Assembly: GCA_964586225.1 (NCBI GenBank)
Contig: CAZPHD010000005.1
Span: 37,247-101,246, forward strand
Source: JANJUB01 sp964586225
GTDB lineage: Bacteria > Armatimonadota > Fimbriimonadia > Fimbriimonadales > Fimbriimonadaceae
Direction of reading: 5' to 3'
Length of the DNA stretch: 64,000 nt
The position numbers and the translations under genes are program-made. Positions 1 to 7,500 of the stretch are shown piece after piece; within the stretch, counting starts at the first letter, position 1; each line of letters begins with the position of its first letter. The notes below the pieces were generated by a model. That model saw only the letters and a list, made by a program, of their open reading frames with translations. It made no database searches and was not told the DNA's origin.

Positions 1-2
1 CC

Positions 3-1034
3 CGTGGGAGTGGCTCTCTCGGCGTGTTTGTCGATCTCGATGGCCCCGACCAGTATCGGACCGGTCTCGCCGACGCCGAGGCCGCTGTGAAGCAAACGTG
101 GGCCATCGCCTACGACCAGGAGTCGAAGCCGGTCACCGTTCCCGCGGGGCAAGACCCGGCGCAGACACCGCCGACGGCAGGGTCGGCTCCGCGCCCGACC
201 GATGCCGAACTCGAACAGATCTACAAGAGGGCTACGCAGTGGGGAGTCGGCACGGCTCAACAGGAAGTTCGCGAGAATGTCAATCGTCTCATCGCGATCG
301 GCCTACCTGCGCTTAAGTGGATGATCGAATACAAGATGCCAAAGGCCTCACGGCTTGAACAGCGCGCCTTCACCGACCTAGCGAACGCGATTGGCGCGGA
401 GGGCCGCACCGCAATCGCCGAGCGACTCAACAGCGACGACGCGAACGAGGTTCGTGTGGCGCTCGGCATCCTGCTGGATGCCAACGCAAAGGAGGCGGCT
501 CCCTATCTCGCCAAGGCGTTAAAGAACAAGGACACGCAGAGGCTTGCGGCTCGAATGGCGGGCGTTGCTCAGAGCAAGGAGTCAGTTGCCGAACTGCAAC
601 TGCTCGCAGGTACGGCTGAAGATCAACTCACGGTGCTCAATGCGGTGATTGCCCTGGGTCAGATCGCCGATCCTCAAAGCATGGGCACGGCTCAGGCGCT
701 GATCGCCCACGAGAGTTTGCCTATCCGAAAGGCGGCATTGGTGTGGATGGCTAAGTTTAATGAATCACTGACGATCGCCAAGACGATGACTCTGGACCCT
801 GATGAGAGACGCGCTCGCATTGGCGTCGAGCTGCTCGCCGCTGTCGGTTCGGCCGAGGCTTTAGATGCGGTTGGACCGCTTCTCACTGACGAGCGAGCGG
901 GCGTGCGGATCCAGTCCCTGATTGCTCTCGACGGTCGCGCTCCGGCGGCTTGGAAGCAAGCCGTACTCGACCGTCGAAAGGACCCCAGCCCACTCGTTCG
1001 TGCGGTCGCAATGAGGATTGATCCAGGTCGTTAG
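3..1034 (+). CDS. HEAT-like repeat protein, 5' end outside window
   Basis: The reading frame is open to the left edge, so the gene is partial; the GTG at 24 is in frame but the frame continues upstream (R-G-S-G-S-L-G-V), so I do not take it as the start. The visible 340 or so residues begin with a short acidic stretch and a Pro-rich linker, then a long alpha-helical region rich in Ala/Leu/Glu with repeated A-x-x-L-x-x-A-L patterns typical of HEAT/armadillo-like scaffolds. No catalytic motif is visible. It ends in a tag that overlaps the convergent folB stop by a few bases. Function unknown; a protein-protein scaffold is the family expectation. Confidence 0.7.
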   Translation, partial: RGSGSLGVFVDLDGPDQYRTGLADAEAAVKQTWAIAYDQESKPVTVPAGQDPAQTPPTAGSAPRPTDAELEQIYKRATQWGVGTAQQEVRENVNRLIAIGLPALKWMIEYKMPKASRLEQRAFTDLANAIGAEGRTAIAERLNSDDANEVRVALGILLDANAKEAAPYLAKALKNKDTQRLAARMAGVAQSKESVAELQLLAGTAEDQLTVLNAVIALGQIADPQSMGTAQALIAHESLPIRKAALVWMAKFNESLTIAKTMTLDPDERRARIGVELLAAVGSAEALDAVGPLLTDERAGVRIQSLIALDGRAPAAWKQAVLDRRKDPSPLVRAVAMRIDPGR

Positions 1035-1384
1035 CGTTCAAGTGTCAGCGTGACACCGGCCTGCTGAGCGATCACGGGCATCGGCGGGAAAGGCTTGGAG
1101 AGAGTTATGGTCACGCGGTCTACGCGAGAGAACTGGGCCAAGATGGTTTCACCGATCCGCCGGGCCATTCGCTCCAAGGTGGCGAATCCCTCCTGAGCCC
1201 CGATCTCCAGCACGAGCGCGCCCACCGCCCCATAGTCTACGGTATCTTCAACGCGGTCGCTGGTCGAGGCTGTCTCGAGGACTTCCATCTCAACATCGAC
1301 GAGATAGCGATGGCCAATCTCGCGCTCGGCGGCGGGCACACCATGATAGCCATAGAACTCAATTCCGTGAACGAAGACCTGCAC
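1031..1384 (-). CDS. folB: dihydroneopterin aldolase
   Basis: 117 aa, the usual FolB length. It converts 7,8-dihydroneopterin to 6-hydroxymethyl-dihydropterin in tetrahydrofolate synthesis in the cytosol. The sequence shows the FolB signature: an early YGYHGV stretch (residues 11-16), E/R residues near 20-22, the VDYG element near 50 and the conserved Lys in TLSKPFPP near 97. The start is GTG at 1384, supported by a -10-like TAGACT six bases upstream and no Shine-Dalgarno, so it is probably leaderless. No other folate gene is adjacent. It is convergent with the HEAT-like gene and divergent from nusA. Confidence 0.93.
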   Translation of the reverse strand: MQVFVHGIEFYGYHGVPAAEREIGHRYLVDVEMEVLETASTSDRVEDTVDYGAVGALVLEIGAQEGFATLERMARRIGETILAQFSRVDRVTITLSKPFPPMPVIAQQAGVTLTLER

Positions 1385-1390
1385 CCTGCG

Positions 1391-1396
1391 AGTCTA
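1391..1396 (-). promoter_or_regulatory. -10 box of folB (leaderless)
   Basis: TAGACT on the minus strand, 6 nt before the GTG start; no clear -35 hexamer. Confidence 0.55.
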
Positions 1397-1431
1397 GCGG
1401 ATTTCGTGATTGCCATTCCGACCCCAAAATG

Positions 1432-1440
1432 TGCTAGAAT
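1432..1440 (+). promoter_or_regulatory. extended -10 promoter of nusA operon
   Basis: TGCTAGAAT is an extended -10 (TGn plus TAGAAT). A TTGCCA lies at 1410-1415 but at a 19-nt spacing, so the -35 is uncertain. Transcription would begin near 1447, giving a leader of about 63 nt that contains the hairpin at 1466-1487. Confidence 0.5.
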
Positions 1441-1465
1441 CTAGACTAGCTTGGCGTGGCCGAAA

Positions 1466-1487
1466 GGTGGCTGTAGCCGCCTTTTTT
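1466..1487 (+). terminator. intrinsic terminator/attenuator in nusA leader
   Basis: A 6-bp stem (GGTGGC 1466-1471 with GCCGCC 1476-1481, one G-T wobble), a TGTA loop, and six T at 1482-1487. It lies between the predicted promoter and the nusA Shine-Dalgarno at 1495-1501, so it would terminate the transcript before the operon unless read through. Confidence 0.6.
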
Positions 1488-1509
1488 GTTACCCGAGGAG
1501 GTCGTGAAT

Positions 1510-2562
1510 ATGGATGTCCTGATGCAACTGAAGCAAATCGCGCAGGAACGGGATCTGCCCGTTGAAGAACTGCTGAGGGAGATCGAAGAAGCCCTCGCGG
1601 TTTCTTACAAGAAGTTTATCGGCATCCCGAATGACGTTCCTATCGAGGTCGCCGTCCAAGTCGCGGGTCCCAAGGGTATCACCGCCAGCATTGCCAAGGA
1701 AGTCGTCGCTGTAGTGAACGACTCGGGCTACCAGATCGCGGTGACCGATGCCCGCAAGAAGAAGCCCGATGTTGAGATTGGCGACTTCGTTGAAGTCCCC
1801 GTCGACCCCGACCGCTTCGGCCGAATTGCTGCTGCCACCTTCAAGCAGGTGCTGAGCCAGAAGATGCGCGAGGCCGAGACCCGCCAGATTCACGATGAGT
1901 TCCACGAGAAGATGGAGAACATCGTTTCGGGCGTCGTATCGCGCCGCGAAGGTCAGAGCGTGTTTGTGCTTGTAGGCAAGGTGGAAGTCGAGCTCCCCAA
2001 GCGAGAGCAGGTTCCGACTGAACCGTACCGCATGAATGACCGCGTTATGGTGTACGTGCTCCGCGTTGATGACAGCACGAAGCGCATGCGCGTGATTGTC
2101 AGCCGGACCCACCCGAATCTGCTCCGCAAGCTGTTTGAGTTCCATGTCCCAGAAATCGCCGAAGGCGTGGTGGTTATCCACTCCGTCGCCCGCGAGCCGG
2201 GTCAGCGAAGCAAGATAGCGGTATCCAGCACGGACGAGCGCGTGGACGCAGTTGGCGCGTGTGTCGGTCCGCGCGGTAGTCGCGTTCAATCGATCGTCGA
2301 AGATCTTTATGATGAGAAGGTGGACATCGTGCCTTACAGCGACGATGCCCGTGCCTATATCGAAGCTGCACTCAGCCCGGCCAAGGTGAACTCGATCAAG
2401 CTCAACGAGACCGAGAAGAGCGCTTATTGCATCGTGCCTGACACGCAGCTTTCGCTCGCAATCGGCAAAGGTGGACAGAACGTTCGCCTGGCCGCCCGAT
2501 TGACGGGCTGGAAGATTGACATTCGTAGTGAGGCCCAAGCGGCCGAGGAGGGTCGTAAGTGA
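1510..2562 (+). CDS. nusA: transcription elongation/termination factor NusA
   Basis: 350 aa, close to the short NusA form without the C-terminal acidic repeats found in E. coli. It binds RNA polymerase and nascent RNA to modulate pausing, termination and antitermination. Order: NusA N-terminal domain (about 1-125), S1 domain (about 135-200), then two KH domains, the second containing IGKGGQNVRLAARLTGW near the C-terminus. The start is ATG at 1510, 8 nt after the strong GAGGAGG (1495-1501); the in-frame TTG at 1486 lies inside the terminator T-tract and the GTG at 1504 is too close to the Shine-Dalgarno. It heads the operon nusA-ylxR-infB; no rimP precedes it. Confidence 0.96.
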   Translation: MDVLMQLKQIAQERDLPVEELLREIEEALAVSYKKFIGIPNDVPIEVAVQVAGPKGITASIAKEVVAVVNDSGYQIAVTDARKKKPDVEIGDFVEVPVDPDRFGRIAAATFKQVLSQKMREAETRQIHDEFHEKMENIVSGVVSRREGQSVFVLVGKVEVELPKREQVPTEPYRMNDRVMVYVLRVDDSTKRMRVIVSRTHPNLLRKLFEFHVPEIAEGVVVIHSVAREPGQRSKIAVSSTDERVDAVGACVGPRGSRVQSIVEDLYDEKVDIVPYSDDARAYIEAALSPAKVNSIKLNETEKSAYCIVPDTQLSLAIGKGGQNVRLAARLTGWKIDIRSEAQAAEEGRK

Positions 2563-2603
2563 CCCGTTGGCCCCATGTTTGTGGGGGGGAGGTATGACCC
2601 GGC

Positions 2604-2861
2604 GTGGCCCTCTCCTCTCCTCAGCGGACTTGCCTCGCCTGTAGGCAACGTCGCAACCAGCGAGACTTCGCGCGATTTGCGCTGGTCGGTGGTTTCGTCG
2701 TCCGCATAACGGCTCCCTCTCAGGGGCGCAGTGCCTATGCCTGCGAGACCCCCGACTGTTTACGGCGTGCGCTTAGCCCGCGGGTGCTCGCACGCGCCTT
2801 TCGACAACCCGTCTCCGATGAAGCGGTCGCCTCGCTTCAACACCCCGCTACGAACCAGTGA
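2604..2861 (+). CDS. ylxR: YlxR family (DUF448) RNA-binding protein
   Basis: 85 aa. It carries the YlxR signature R-T-C-L-A-C-R near residue 8 and a second Cys pair around CETPDC, and sits in the conserved slot between nusA and infB. The family binds RNA and has been linked to RNase P and regulation; its role here is inferred. The start is GTG at 2604, about 12 nt after a GGGGGGAGG purine run; the ATG at 2594 is in another frame that stops quickly. Six bases separate its end from infB, so co-translation is likely. Confidence 0.88.
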   Translation: MALSSPQRTCLACRQRRNQRDFARFALVGGFVVRITAPSQGRSAYACETPDCLRRALSPRVLARAFRQPVSDEAVASLQHPATNQ

Positions 2862-2867
2862 GCACGC

Positions 2868-4778
2868 ATGACGCAATACATCTCCGATCTCAGTAAAGAA
2901 TTTCAACTTAAGCCCGGCCAGGTTTGCGGGGTGCTCGATGATCTTGGCATTGATCACGATCAGGCGACGTTTGAGGGTGACGCCGATATCCTCGAGCTCG
3001 TCCGCGAGGCCTTGACCGAGCAACAAGGAAGCAAGGTCATCGTCTTGAAGCCGAACCCGACCCCGCGTGATGTCGCCGCCGCGCTCGACGTCCCGCAGCC
3101 CGAAGTCCAGAAGACGCTCATGACCAAGATGAAGGTCATGGCGACCCTGACGACGACGCTCAAGCCCGATGTCGCCGAGAAGCTGGTCGCTGAGTTCGGC
3201 TACGAACTCCAATGGGCGGATGCGCCCAAGCCCAAGTCCACTACCGTCGCCAAGCCCGCCAAAAAGCCGACCGGGGCTCAGGTCCGCCCGCCCGTAGTTA
3301 CCATCATGGGCCATGTCGACCACGGCAAGACATCGCTCCTCGACTACATTCGCAAGGCCAATGTCGCCGCTCGCGAGCATGGCGGCATCACCCAACACAT
3401 CGGTGCCTATCAGGTCGAGTTGCCGGAAGGAAAGATCACCTTCCTCGATACGCCTGGCCACGCGGCATTTACGGCGATGCGCGCCCGAGGGGCTCAGGTC
3501 ACCGACATTGCGGTCTTGGTCGTTGCCGCTGACGACGGCATCATGCCGCAAACCATCGAAGCGATCAACCACATCAAGTCGGCCGAAGTGCCGATGATCG
3601 TGGCGGTCAACAAGATCGACAAGCCCGGTTCCAACCCCGATCGCGTCTTGACTCAGCTCACCGAGCATGAAGTCGTCCCCGAAGCCTTTGGCGGTCAGAC
3701 CCCGGTGGCCAAAGTCTCAGCGATGACCGGCGAGGGCATCCCGGAGTTTCTTGAACTGCTGTTGCTTCAGGCTGAAGTCATGGAGCTCAAGGCCGATCCG
3801 AAGGGCAAGGTCGAAGGCACCGTCATCGAAGCCAAACTGGACAAAGGCCGCGGCCCTGTCGCCACCCTGCTCGTGATGGAAGGCACCCTCAAGCGCGGCG
3901 ATGCCCTCGTGGTAGGCAGCACCTACGGGAAGATACGCACGATGACGAACTATCTCGGCGAGACCGTGGAAACCGCGGGCCCCTCCATGCCCGTCGAGAT
4001 CCTTGGCCTCAGCGACGTACCGCAAGCGGGTGACCGAATCGAAACGGCTGCCGACGAGCGATCGGCACGGGTGGTGGCCGAAGGTCGCCAGATGCGCGAT
4101 CGCGAGAAGTCGCTCCACGCTCCAACCCGGGGCATGACGCTCGCTGACCTTCGCCGCCGGATGAACGAGGAGGAGACCAAGGACCTAAACTTGATCGTGA
4201 AGGCCGACGTCCAAGGCTCGGTTGAAGCCGTTAAGGGCATGATCGAGAAGATCGTCAGCGACGAGGTCACGGTCAAGGTTCTTCACAGTGGCGTCGGGTC
4301 AATCACCGAGGGCGACATCCTGCTTGCTAGCGCGTCAAATGCCATCTGCGTGGGCTTCAACGTTAAACCGGAAGCCGGGGCGAAAAAGGAAGCCGAGCGT
4401 CGCAAGGTCGAAATCCGAACCTACACGATCATCTACGAGCTGATTGAGGACATCGAAGCCGCGGTTAAGGGCATGCTCGAACCCAAGTTCCGCGAAGAGT
4501 ACATGGGCACGGTCGAGATCCGAATGGTCTTCAAGCTCTCGCGCTACGGGTTGGTTGCAGGTTCGCACTGCACCGATGGCAAGATCACGCGAAACGCGCG
4601 GGTGCGCGTCACTCGAGGCACCGAAGTGGTCTACGACGGCAAGGTTGACTCGCTGAAGCACGTCAAGGAAGATGTCCGCGAAATCACGCAGGGCTTCGAT
4701 TGCGGAATCCAGTTCGACAACTGGACCGGATTCAAGGAAGGCGACGTCGTCGAGGCGTTCGAACTCGTCCAGATTTAG
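2868..4778 (+). CDS. infB: translation initiation factor IF-2
   Basis: 636 aa, shorter than the 700-900 aa common in bacteria because the N-terminal extension is brief (about 140 residues, with one helical IF2_N module near 57-98). It delivers fMet-tRNA to the 30S subunit and hydrolyses GTP on subunit joining. G1 GHVDHGKT is at 148-155, G3 DTPGH at 194-198 and G4 NKID at 248-251, followed by EF-Tu-like domain II and the IF-2 C1/C2 domains. Third gene of the nusA operon. The usual rbfA does not follow; a small Cys-rich gene begins two bases after the stop. Confidence 0.97.
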   Translation: MTQYISDLSKEFQLKPGQVCGVLDDLGIDHDQATFEGDADILELVREALTEQQGSKVIVLKPNPTPRDVAAALDVPQPEVQKTLMTKMKVMATLTTTLKPDVAEKLVAEFGYELQWADAPKPKSTTVAKPAKKPTGAQVRPPVVTIMGHVDHGKTSLLDYIRKANVAAREHGGITQHIGAYQVELPEGKITFLDTPGHAAFTAMRARGAQVTDIAVLVVAADDGIMPQTIEAINHIKSAEVPMIVAVNKIDKPGSNPDRVLTQLTEHEVVPEAFGGQTPVAKVSAMTGEGIPEFLELLLLQAEVMELKADPKGKVEGTVIEAKLDKGRGPVATLLVMEGTLKRGDALVVGSTYGKIRTMTNYLGETVETAGPSMPVEILGLSDVPQAGDRIETAADERSARVVAEGRQMRDREKSLHAPTRGMTLADLRRRMNEEETKDLNLIVKADVQGSVEAVKGMIEKIVSDEVTVKVLHSGVGSITEGDILLASASNAICVGFNVKPEAGAKKEAERRKVEIRTYTIIYELIEDIEAAVKGMLEPKFREEYMGTVEIRMVFKLSRYGLVAGSHCTDGKITRNARVRVTRGTEVVYDGKVDSLKHVKEDVREITQGFDCGIQFDNWTGFKEGDVVEAFELVQI

Positions 4779-4780
4779 CC

Positions 4781-4993
4781 ATGCGAACGAACTCGGAGGG
4801 CATCCCGCGCGATGAACTGGTTTGGGCTTGGTCCCGACCCGATATCGTGCGGCAAGCCCGCCGAATCGACTCGTGCCTGTTGTGCCGTCGCCCCCACATC
4901 AACGAGGCCGCGCTTTGCGACTGTTGCTGGGCGACGCTCGATGATGAGGAACTTCGACACGCCACCCGCTGGACGATGGGGATCAAGCCGTGA
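4781..4993 (+). CDS. 70-aa Cys-rich (zinc-finger-like) protein
   Basis: A short gene starting with ATG two bases after the infB stop and ending in TGA that overlaps the next gene's GTG. The only recognisable feature is four Cys in two pairs, C-L-L-C and C-D-C-C, about 13 residues apart (SCLLCRRP then LCDCCWATL), compatible with a small zinc ribbon. A basic N-terminal half suggests nucleic-acid or ribosome contact, which is inference. Tight packing on both sides and a matching G+C frame bias support a real gene. Family not recognised. Confidence 0.65.
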   Translation: MRTNSEGIPRDELVWAWSRPDIVRQARRIDSCLLCRRPHINEAALCDCCWATLDDEELRHATRWTMGIKP

Positions 4994-5838
4994 CCGATCT
5001 GTTCGTGATCGGCGTGCTGATCGGAGCCATCGGAGGCTTGATCGTGGCTTCCGCCATCAAGATGCGAAAGGCGAAGCCCAAGTATTTTGCGGCCACCGAA
5101 TACTGGGTCTACCTTCCCGGAGACACGATTCCCACTCAAGAGACCGTCATGACGGCGATGGTAGCGCAGAACCCGCACGCCCGCCCCGGCTACACGCCGA
5201 TTGGCCCCAAGGAGGGCATCCTCTTCAGCGACATTCGGCTGCATGTGTCGCAGGTGCTCCGAAGTAAGAACCCCCATGCGTTCCGGCCCGACCTCTTTCA
5301 GGAAGCCGTCTCACCGAGTGCAGAACTCCTGAGCGCCCTCGCCGAGGCGCAGTCGTTCGTGAAACTGCGTTACGTCAGCGAAGTACCGCTGTCTGATCGT
5401 CGCCATCTCACGTTCATGGTGCATCTGGCCGACGCCTACGCCAGGATTGGCGGCGCAACTGCGATCTACGACGTCGTCAGTGAGCGACTCTATACGCCCG
5501 AAGCGTTTCATGCGGCTGTCGGCGCTGATGCGGACGCCACTCGACCAGACCTGCATGTTCGAGTCACCTGGAAGAGCACGGACGGTCCCGGCGTCGCGAA
5601 GACCCACGGCCTCATCAAAGTCGGCCTCGAGGAACTTGAAACAGCCGGAGCCAACGCCGACATGCAACAGCTTGTGACTCAGGTGCTTACCGAAGCCGCC
5701 CACCAGATGTGGGCGATGGGCAGCGGGGAAGGGCCGGTGGTGGTGGAGTATTTTGGCGACAAGTTTGAGGCGACGCTTGCGCCGAAGAAGGGCGGTGGCC
5801 GTGAACTGCATATCGTGAGGATTCAGGCTCGCGGATGA
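4990..5838 (+). CDS. membrane-anchored hypothetical protein
   Basis: 282 aa from a GTG that overlaps the preceding stop (GTGA). One N-terminal membrane segment (about residues 4-22, Gly/Ile/Val-rich, followed by KMRKAK) would place the rest in the cytoplasm. The remainder is mixed alpha/beta with no motif I recognise. Its stop overlaps the hisF start (ATGA), so it lies in the same transcript as nusA-infB and hisF. Function unknown. Confidence 0.75.
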   Translation: MTDLFVIGVLIGAIGGLIVASAIKMRKAKPKYFAATEYWVYLPGDTIPTQETVMTAMVAQNPHARPGYTPIGPKEGILFSDIRLHVSQVLRSKNPHAFRPDLFQEAVSPSAELLSALAEAQSFVKLRYVSEVPLSDRRHLTFMVHLADAYARIGGATAIYDVVSERLYTPEAFHAAVGADADATRPDLHVRVTWKSTDGPGVAKTHGLIKVGLEELETAGANADMQQLVTQVLTEAAHQMWAMGSGEGPVVVEYFGDKFEATLAPKKGGGRELHIVRIQARG

Positions 5839-6590
5839 GATCGGTCCGCGTCATTCCTTGCTTGGACATTCGCGATGGTCGGGTGGTCAAAGGCGTGAAC
5901 TTTGTGGGTATCCGCGATGCCGGTGATCCAGTCGAGTTGGCTTCATTCTATGGTCGCGAAGGTGCGGATGAGTTGGTCTTCCTCGACATCACGGCCAGCC
6001 ACGAAGGGCGCGCACCCGTGATTGCGCTTGCCGAGCGTGTAGCGGAGCAAGTGTTCATTCCTTTTACGGTGGGCGGCGGCATTCGGACCGTGGATGCGAT
6101 CCGCGATGCCTTGCTGGCCGGAGCCGATAAGGTGAGTTTGAACACGGCGGCAATCCAGAACCCGACGCTCATTTCGGAAGCAGCCGAGAAGTTTGGAGCC
6201 CAGTGCGTGGTCGTCGCCATCGACGCCAAAATGACCTGCGAGGGCTGGCATGTGTTCACGCATGGCGGGAGACGCGATACGATGATGGACGCCGTGGAAT
6301 GGGCGGTTGAGGCGGTCCGCCTGGGTGCGGGTGAAATCCTCCTGACGAGCATGGATGCGGATGGCACCCGCGACGGCTATGACCTTTTGCTGACTCGGGC
6401 GGTTGCGGATGCGGTGCCGGTTCCGGTGATTGCGAGCGGCGGAGCGGGGAAGTCCGCGCACCTCGTGGAGGCAGTGACGGAGGGCCACGCCGACGCGGTG
6501 TTGCTCGCGGGGATCTTGCACGACGGCGTCACGACGATCCGGTCGCTGAAGGATGCCATGGCCGCCGCCAGCTTGCCGATGCGAACGTGA
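5835..6590 (+). CDS. hisF: imidazole glycerol phosphate synthase cyclase subunit
   Basis: 251 aa, standard HisF length. With HisH it forms IGP synthase, making imidazole glycerol phosphate and AICAR in histidine biosynthesis. The TIM-barrel signature is clear: catalytic Asp11 in CLDIRDGRVVKG and Asp130 in VVAIDAK, plus phosphate-binding VGGGIRT near 79-85 and ASGGAGK near the end. It starts at ATG 5835 in a 4-nt overlap with the upstream gene. No other his gene is nearby, so this is a detached histidine gene at the end of the nusA-infB transcript. Confidence 0.96.
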   Translation: MRSVRVIPCLDIRDGRVVKGVNFVGIRDAGDPVELASFYGREGADELVFLDITASHEGRAPVIALAERVAEQVFIPFTVGGGIRTVDAIRDALLAGADKVSLNTAAIQNPTLISEAAEKFGAQCVVVAIDAKMTCEGWHVFTHGGRRDTMMDAVEWAVEAVRLGAGEILLTSMDADGTRDGYDLLLTRAVADAVPVPVIASGGAGKSAHLVEAVTEGHADAVLLAGILHDGVTTIRSLKDAMAAASLPMRT

Positions 6591-6660
6591 TGTTCGCCCA
6601 GACTCACGAGGCGCGCAGGGGTCTTGTACCGCGCAGTTTACGGACCATCCACATTCCGGT

Positions 6661-6666
6661 TATGAT
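6661..6666 (+). promoter_or_regulatory. -10 box of the 6672 gene
   Basis: TATGAT ends 5 nt before the ATG; TTTACG at 6637-6642 is a fair -35 with an 18-nt spacer. Predicts a leaderless transcript. Confidence 0.55.
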
Positions 6667-6671
6667 TTGAT

Positions 6672-7379
6672 ATGTTTGCCGCGCTGGCCATCGCCCTCCT
6701 GGCACCTCCACAACTCGCGATCGTTGCGCGGGTTTATGAGCCGGGAGTGGCGCGAAGCTACCCTCGAGCTTACACGTTGAACGCCGATGGGACGGGCCTT
6801 CGCGTGGTCTCACTTCCGGGGCAGGAGGTGCGGTACGTCAAGTGGTCCGATGGAGAACTCGTTTATTGGGTGCATGGTCAAGCTTGGGCCGTGCGAGCTT
6901 CTCGAGTTGGCCCGGTTGGGCTAGATTGGGAAGAAGATCGATTGCCCAACCTCAACATGAACGACACCCGCATGACGAGCGGCGACATCATAAAATGGGG
7001 CAAGCAGGGCAACGAAGACTTCGTCGAAGTGTTCGGTCAACGGCACAAGATGGGCATCATCAGCAGCGTCCGGGTGGGTGCCGAGGGCTGGCGGCTGTAC
7101 TTCCTCGAGCGCACGGCGATGGTCGAGTCGACCCTGTGGTGCGCCGATGCCAGAACGAAGACGTTTCGCCCGCTGCTCTCAGCGCAGGATGGATTGCTGG
7201 ACTGGCATCCCGATCGCTCGTTCTTGGCGTTTGCGCCCCTCCGCACTGATGTGCCCTTTGACGGTCAACGCGTTTGGGCGAACGAGCTGCGGGTGGGTAG
7301 CTTGGGCGGCGCATCGCGGAAGCTGAAGCTGCCGACGATGGAGCTCTGGGACCTTGGGGTGCGAATGCCTGGGTCGTAG
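6672..7379 (+). CDS. secreted protein, TolB/WD40-like beginning
   Basis: 235 aa. A hydrophobic N-terminus (MFAALAIALLAPP) looks like a signal peptide. The next part, with Y-T-L-N-A-D-G-T-G-L and V-R-Y-V-K-W-S-D-G, resembles blades of TolB-type beta-propellers, but the protein is too short for a full propeller. No catalytic residues identified. Monocistronic, with its own promoter. Its stop codon lies inside the first copy of a 20-bp repeat (7376-7395) that recurs in the hairpin downstream. Confidence 0.7.
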   Translation: MFAALAIALLAPPQLAIVARVYEPGVARSYPRAYTLNADGTGLRVVSLPGQEVRYVKWSDGELVYWVHGQAWAVRASRVGPVGLDWEEDRLPNLNMNDTRMTSGDIIKWGKQGNEDFVEVFGQRHKMGIISSVRVGAEGWRLYFLERTAMVESTLWCADARTKTFRPLLSAQDGLLDWHPDRSFLAFAPLRTDVPFDGQRVWANELRVGSLGGASRKLKLPTMELWDLGVRMPGS

Positions 7380-7475
7380 TCGACGGTTGCATCGTGTAGT
7401 CGAATGCGTTATTCCGTAGTCGCCGGTTGCATCGTACCGGCGTGCTTTCCGCCGGACGATGCAACCGGTGACTAC
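7376..7475. repeat. 20-bp word in two direct and one inverted copy, forming a 26-bp stem
   Basis: The word GTAGTCG(A/C)CGGTTGCATCGT occurs at 7376-7395 and 7416-7435, and inverted at 7456-7475 with one G-T change. Copies two and three, plus an inner CCGGCG/CGCCGG pair (7437-7442 and 7450-7455, loop 7443-7449), fold into one near-perfect 26-bp stem with a single-base bulge. It lies between two convergent genes and could act as a bidirectional terminator. Confidence 0.85.
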
Positions 7476-7500
7476 GATCCACACGCGAACCAACCCGCGC

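Noticed and set aside
1489..2538. Long minus-strand open frame across nusA
   Set aside because: It mirrors the codon bias of nusA in a GC-rich genome and has no start signal or family match.
2760..3668. Minus-strand open frame of 302 codons across infB
   Set aside because: Antisense shadow of a certain gene; no promoter or homology.
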